From the NCBI GenBank assembly GCA_019359495.1, contig JAHHHF010000090.1:1-64000 (forward strand): a stretch of 64,000 nucleotides of DNA, written 5' to 3'. Positions 63,856 through 64,000 of the stretch are shown in pieces. The stretch comes from Goleter apudmare HA4340-LM2. GTDB taxonomy: Bacteria; Cyanobacteriota; Cyanobacteriia; Cyanobacteriales; Nostocaceae. How positions within the stretch are numbered: the first letter of the stretch is position 1; the number at the start of each line of letters is the position of its first letter. A model generated the notes under the pieces. It saw only the letters and a list, made by a program, of their open reading frames with translations, was not told the DNA's origin and did not search any database. The position numbers and the translations under genes are program-made.

Positions 63856-63881
63856 ACCCCTGGGTACAACCAGGGGTTTTT
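63856..63881 (+). terminator. Rho-independent terminator without upstream gene
   Basis: ACCCCTGG / CCAGGGGT with loop GTACAA followed by TTTTTA. No protein gene precedes it on the plus strand, so it probably ends another small transcript from this interval. Confidence 0.7.
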
Positions 63882-64000
63882 ATTTAGCTTTGAAAAAGCG
63901 ATCGCTTCATCAACTCCCTTGGTTAAACTGAGGTCAGCTGAGAGAATAGGTAATCCCAATCAACCACAGCTGGTCTTGCTCCTTGATTAACAATCTCAAA

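Overview
The window looks like chromosome of a filamentous, probably heterocyst-forming cyanobacterium of the Nostoc/Anabaena group. The evidence is the many GCGATCGC (HIP1) sites, a beta-carboxysome operon, an NDH-1 CO2-uptake cluster, an AcsF cyclase, a CphA2-type cyanophycin synthetase, tandem heptamer repeats, and many short palindromic or nested dispersed repeats, some of them inside genes. I saw no rRNA, recognisable tRNA, CRISPR array, transposase or integrase. Species cannot be fixed from the sequence alone.

Layout. 0-1.3 kb: convergent remains of a type II restriction-modification locus (methyltransferase C-terminal part, BamHI/BglII-like endonuclease). 1.4-10 kb: VIT/VWA protein, SMR efflux pump, a carotenoid-desaturase-like flavoprotein with an inserted Rieske domain, an ABC-2 exporter with a decayed paralogue in front of it, and acylphosphatase. 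10.3-13.3 kb: GH13 enzyme and DAHP synthase. 13.4-17.2 kb: a worn accessory stretch with an unusual HypA lacking His2, an M52 protease remnant, a pentapeptide-repeat gene broken by a stop codon, and nested repeats. 17.5-25 kb: small membrane protein, pseudouridine synthase carrying an in-frame palindrome, a TPR kinase with a degenerate glycine loop, and aspartate kinase. 26-28 kb: cphA2. 28-36 kb: an iron-uptake operon (TonB receptor behind a Fur-box-like palindrome, thioredoxin-like [2Fe-2S] protein, FecB/FecCD/FecE-type ABC transporter) interrupted by a parDE toxin-antitoxin pair. 36.5-42 kb: methyltransferase, glutamate dehydrogenase, carotenoid oxygenase, BT1-type transporter.

42-54 kb is the inorganic-carbon region: ndhF4-ndhD4-cupB (minus strand) diverges from ccmK2-ccmK1-ccmL-ccmM-ccmN-ccmO (plus strand), followed by a LysR-type regulator. 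The first set hydrates CO2 to bicarbonate at the thylakoid; the second builds the carboxysome that uses the bicarbonate. ccmM carries a Shine-Dalgarno plus in-frame GTG that would give the short RbcS-like-domain form.

54-62 kb: DUF2996 protein, a Uma2 remnant, TM2 protein, acsF, then a compact three-gene set (beta-rich secreted-looking or structural protein, a protein of unknown family, ATP-grasp ligase) with translational coupling, a glycine-rich collagen-like secreted protein, an orphan NitT-type permease and a coiled-coil protein. 62.8-64 kb has no protein gene. It holds a head-to-tail array of three or four ~140-bp units, each with a promoter-like block and a Rho-independent terminator whose stem covaries between units. 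This array of candidate small RNAs, the ATP-grasp cluster and the parDE insertion are the parts most worth following up.
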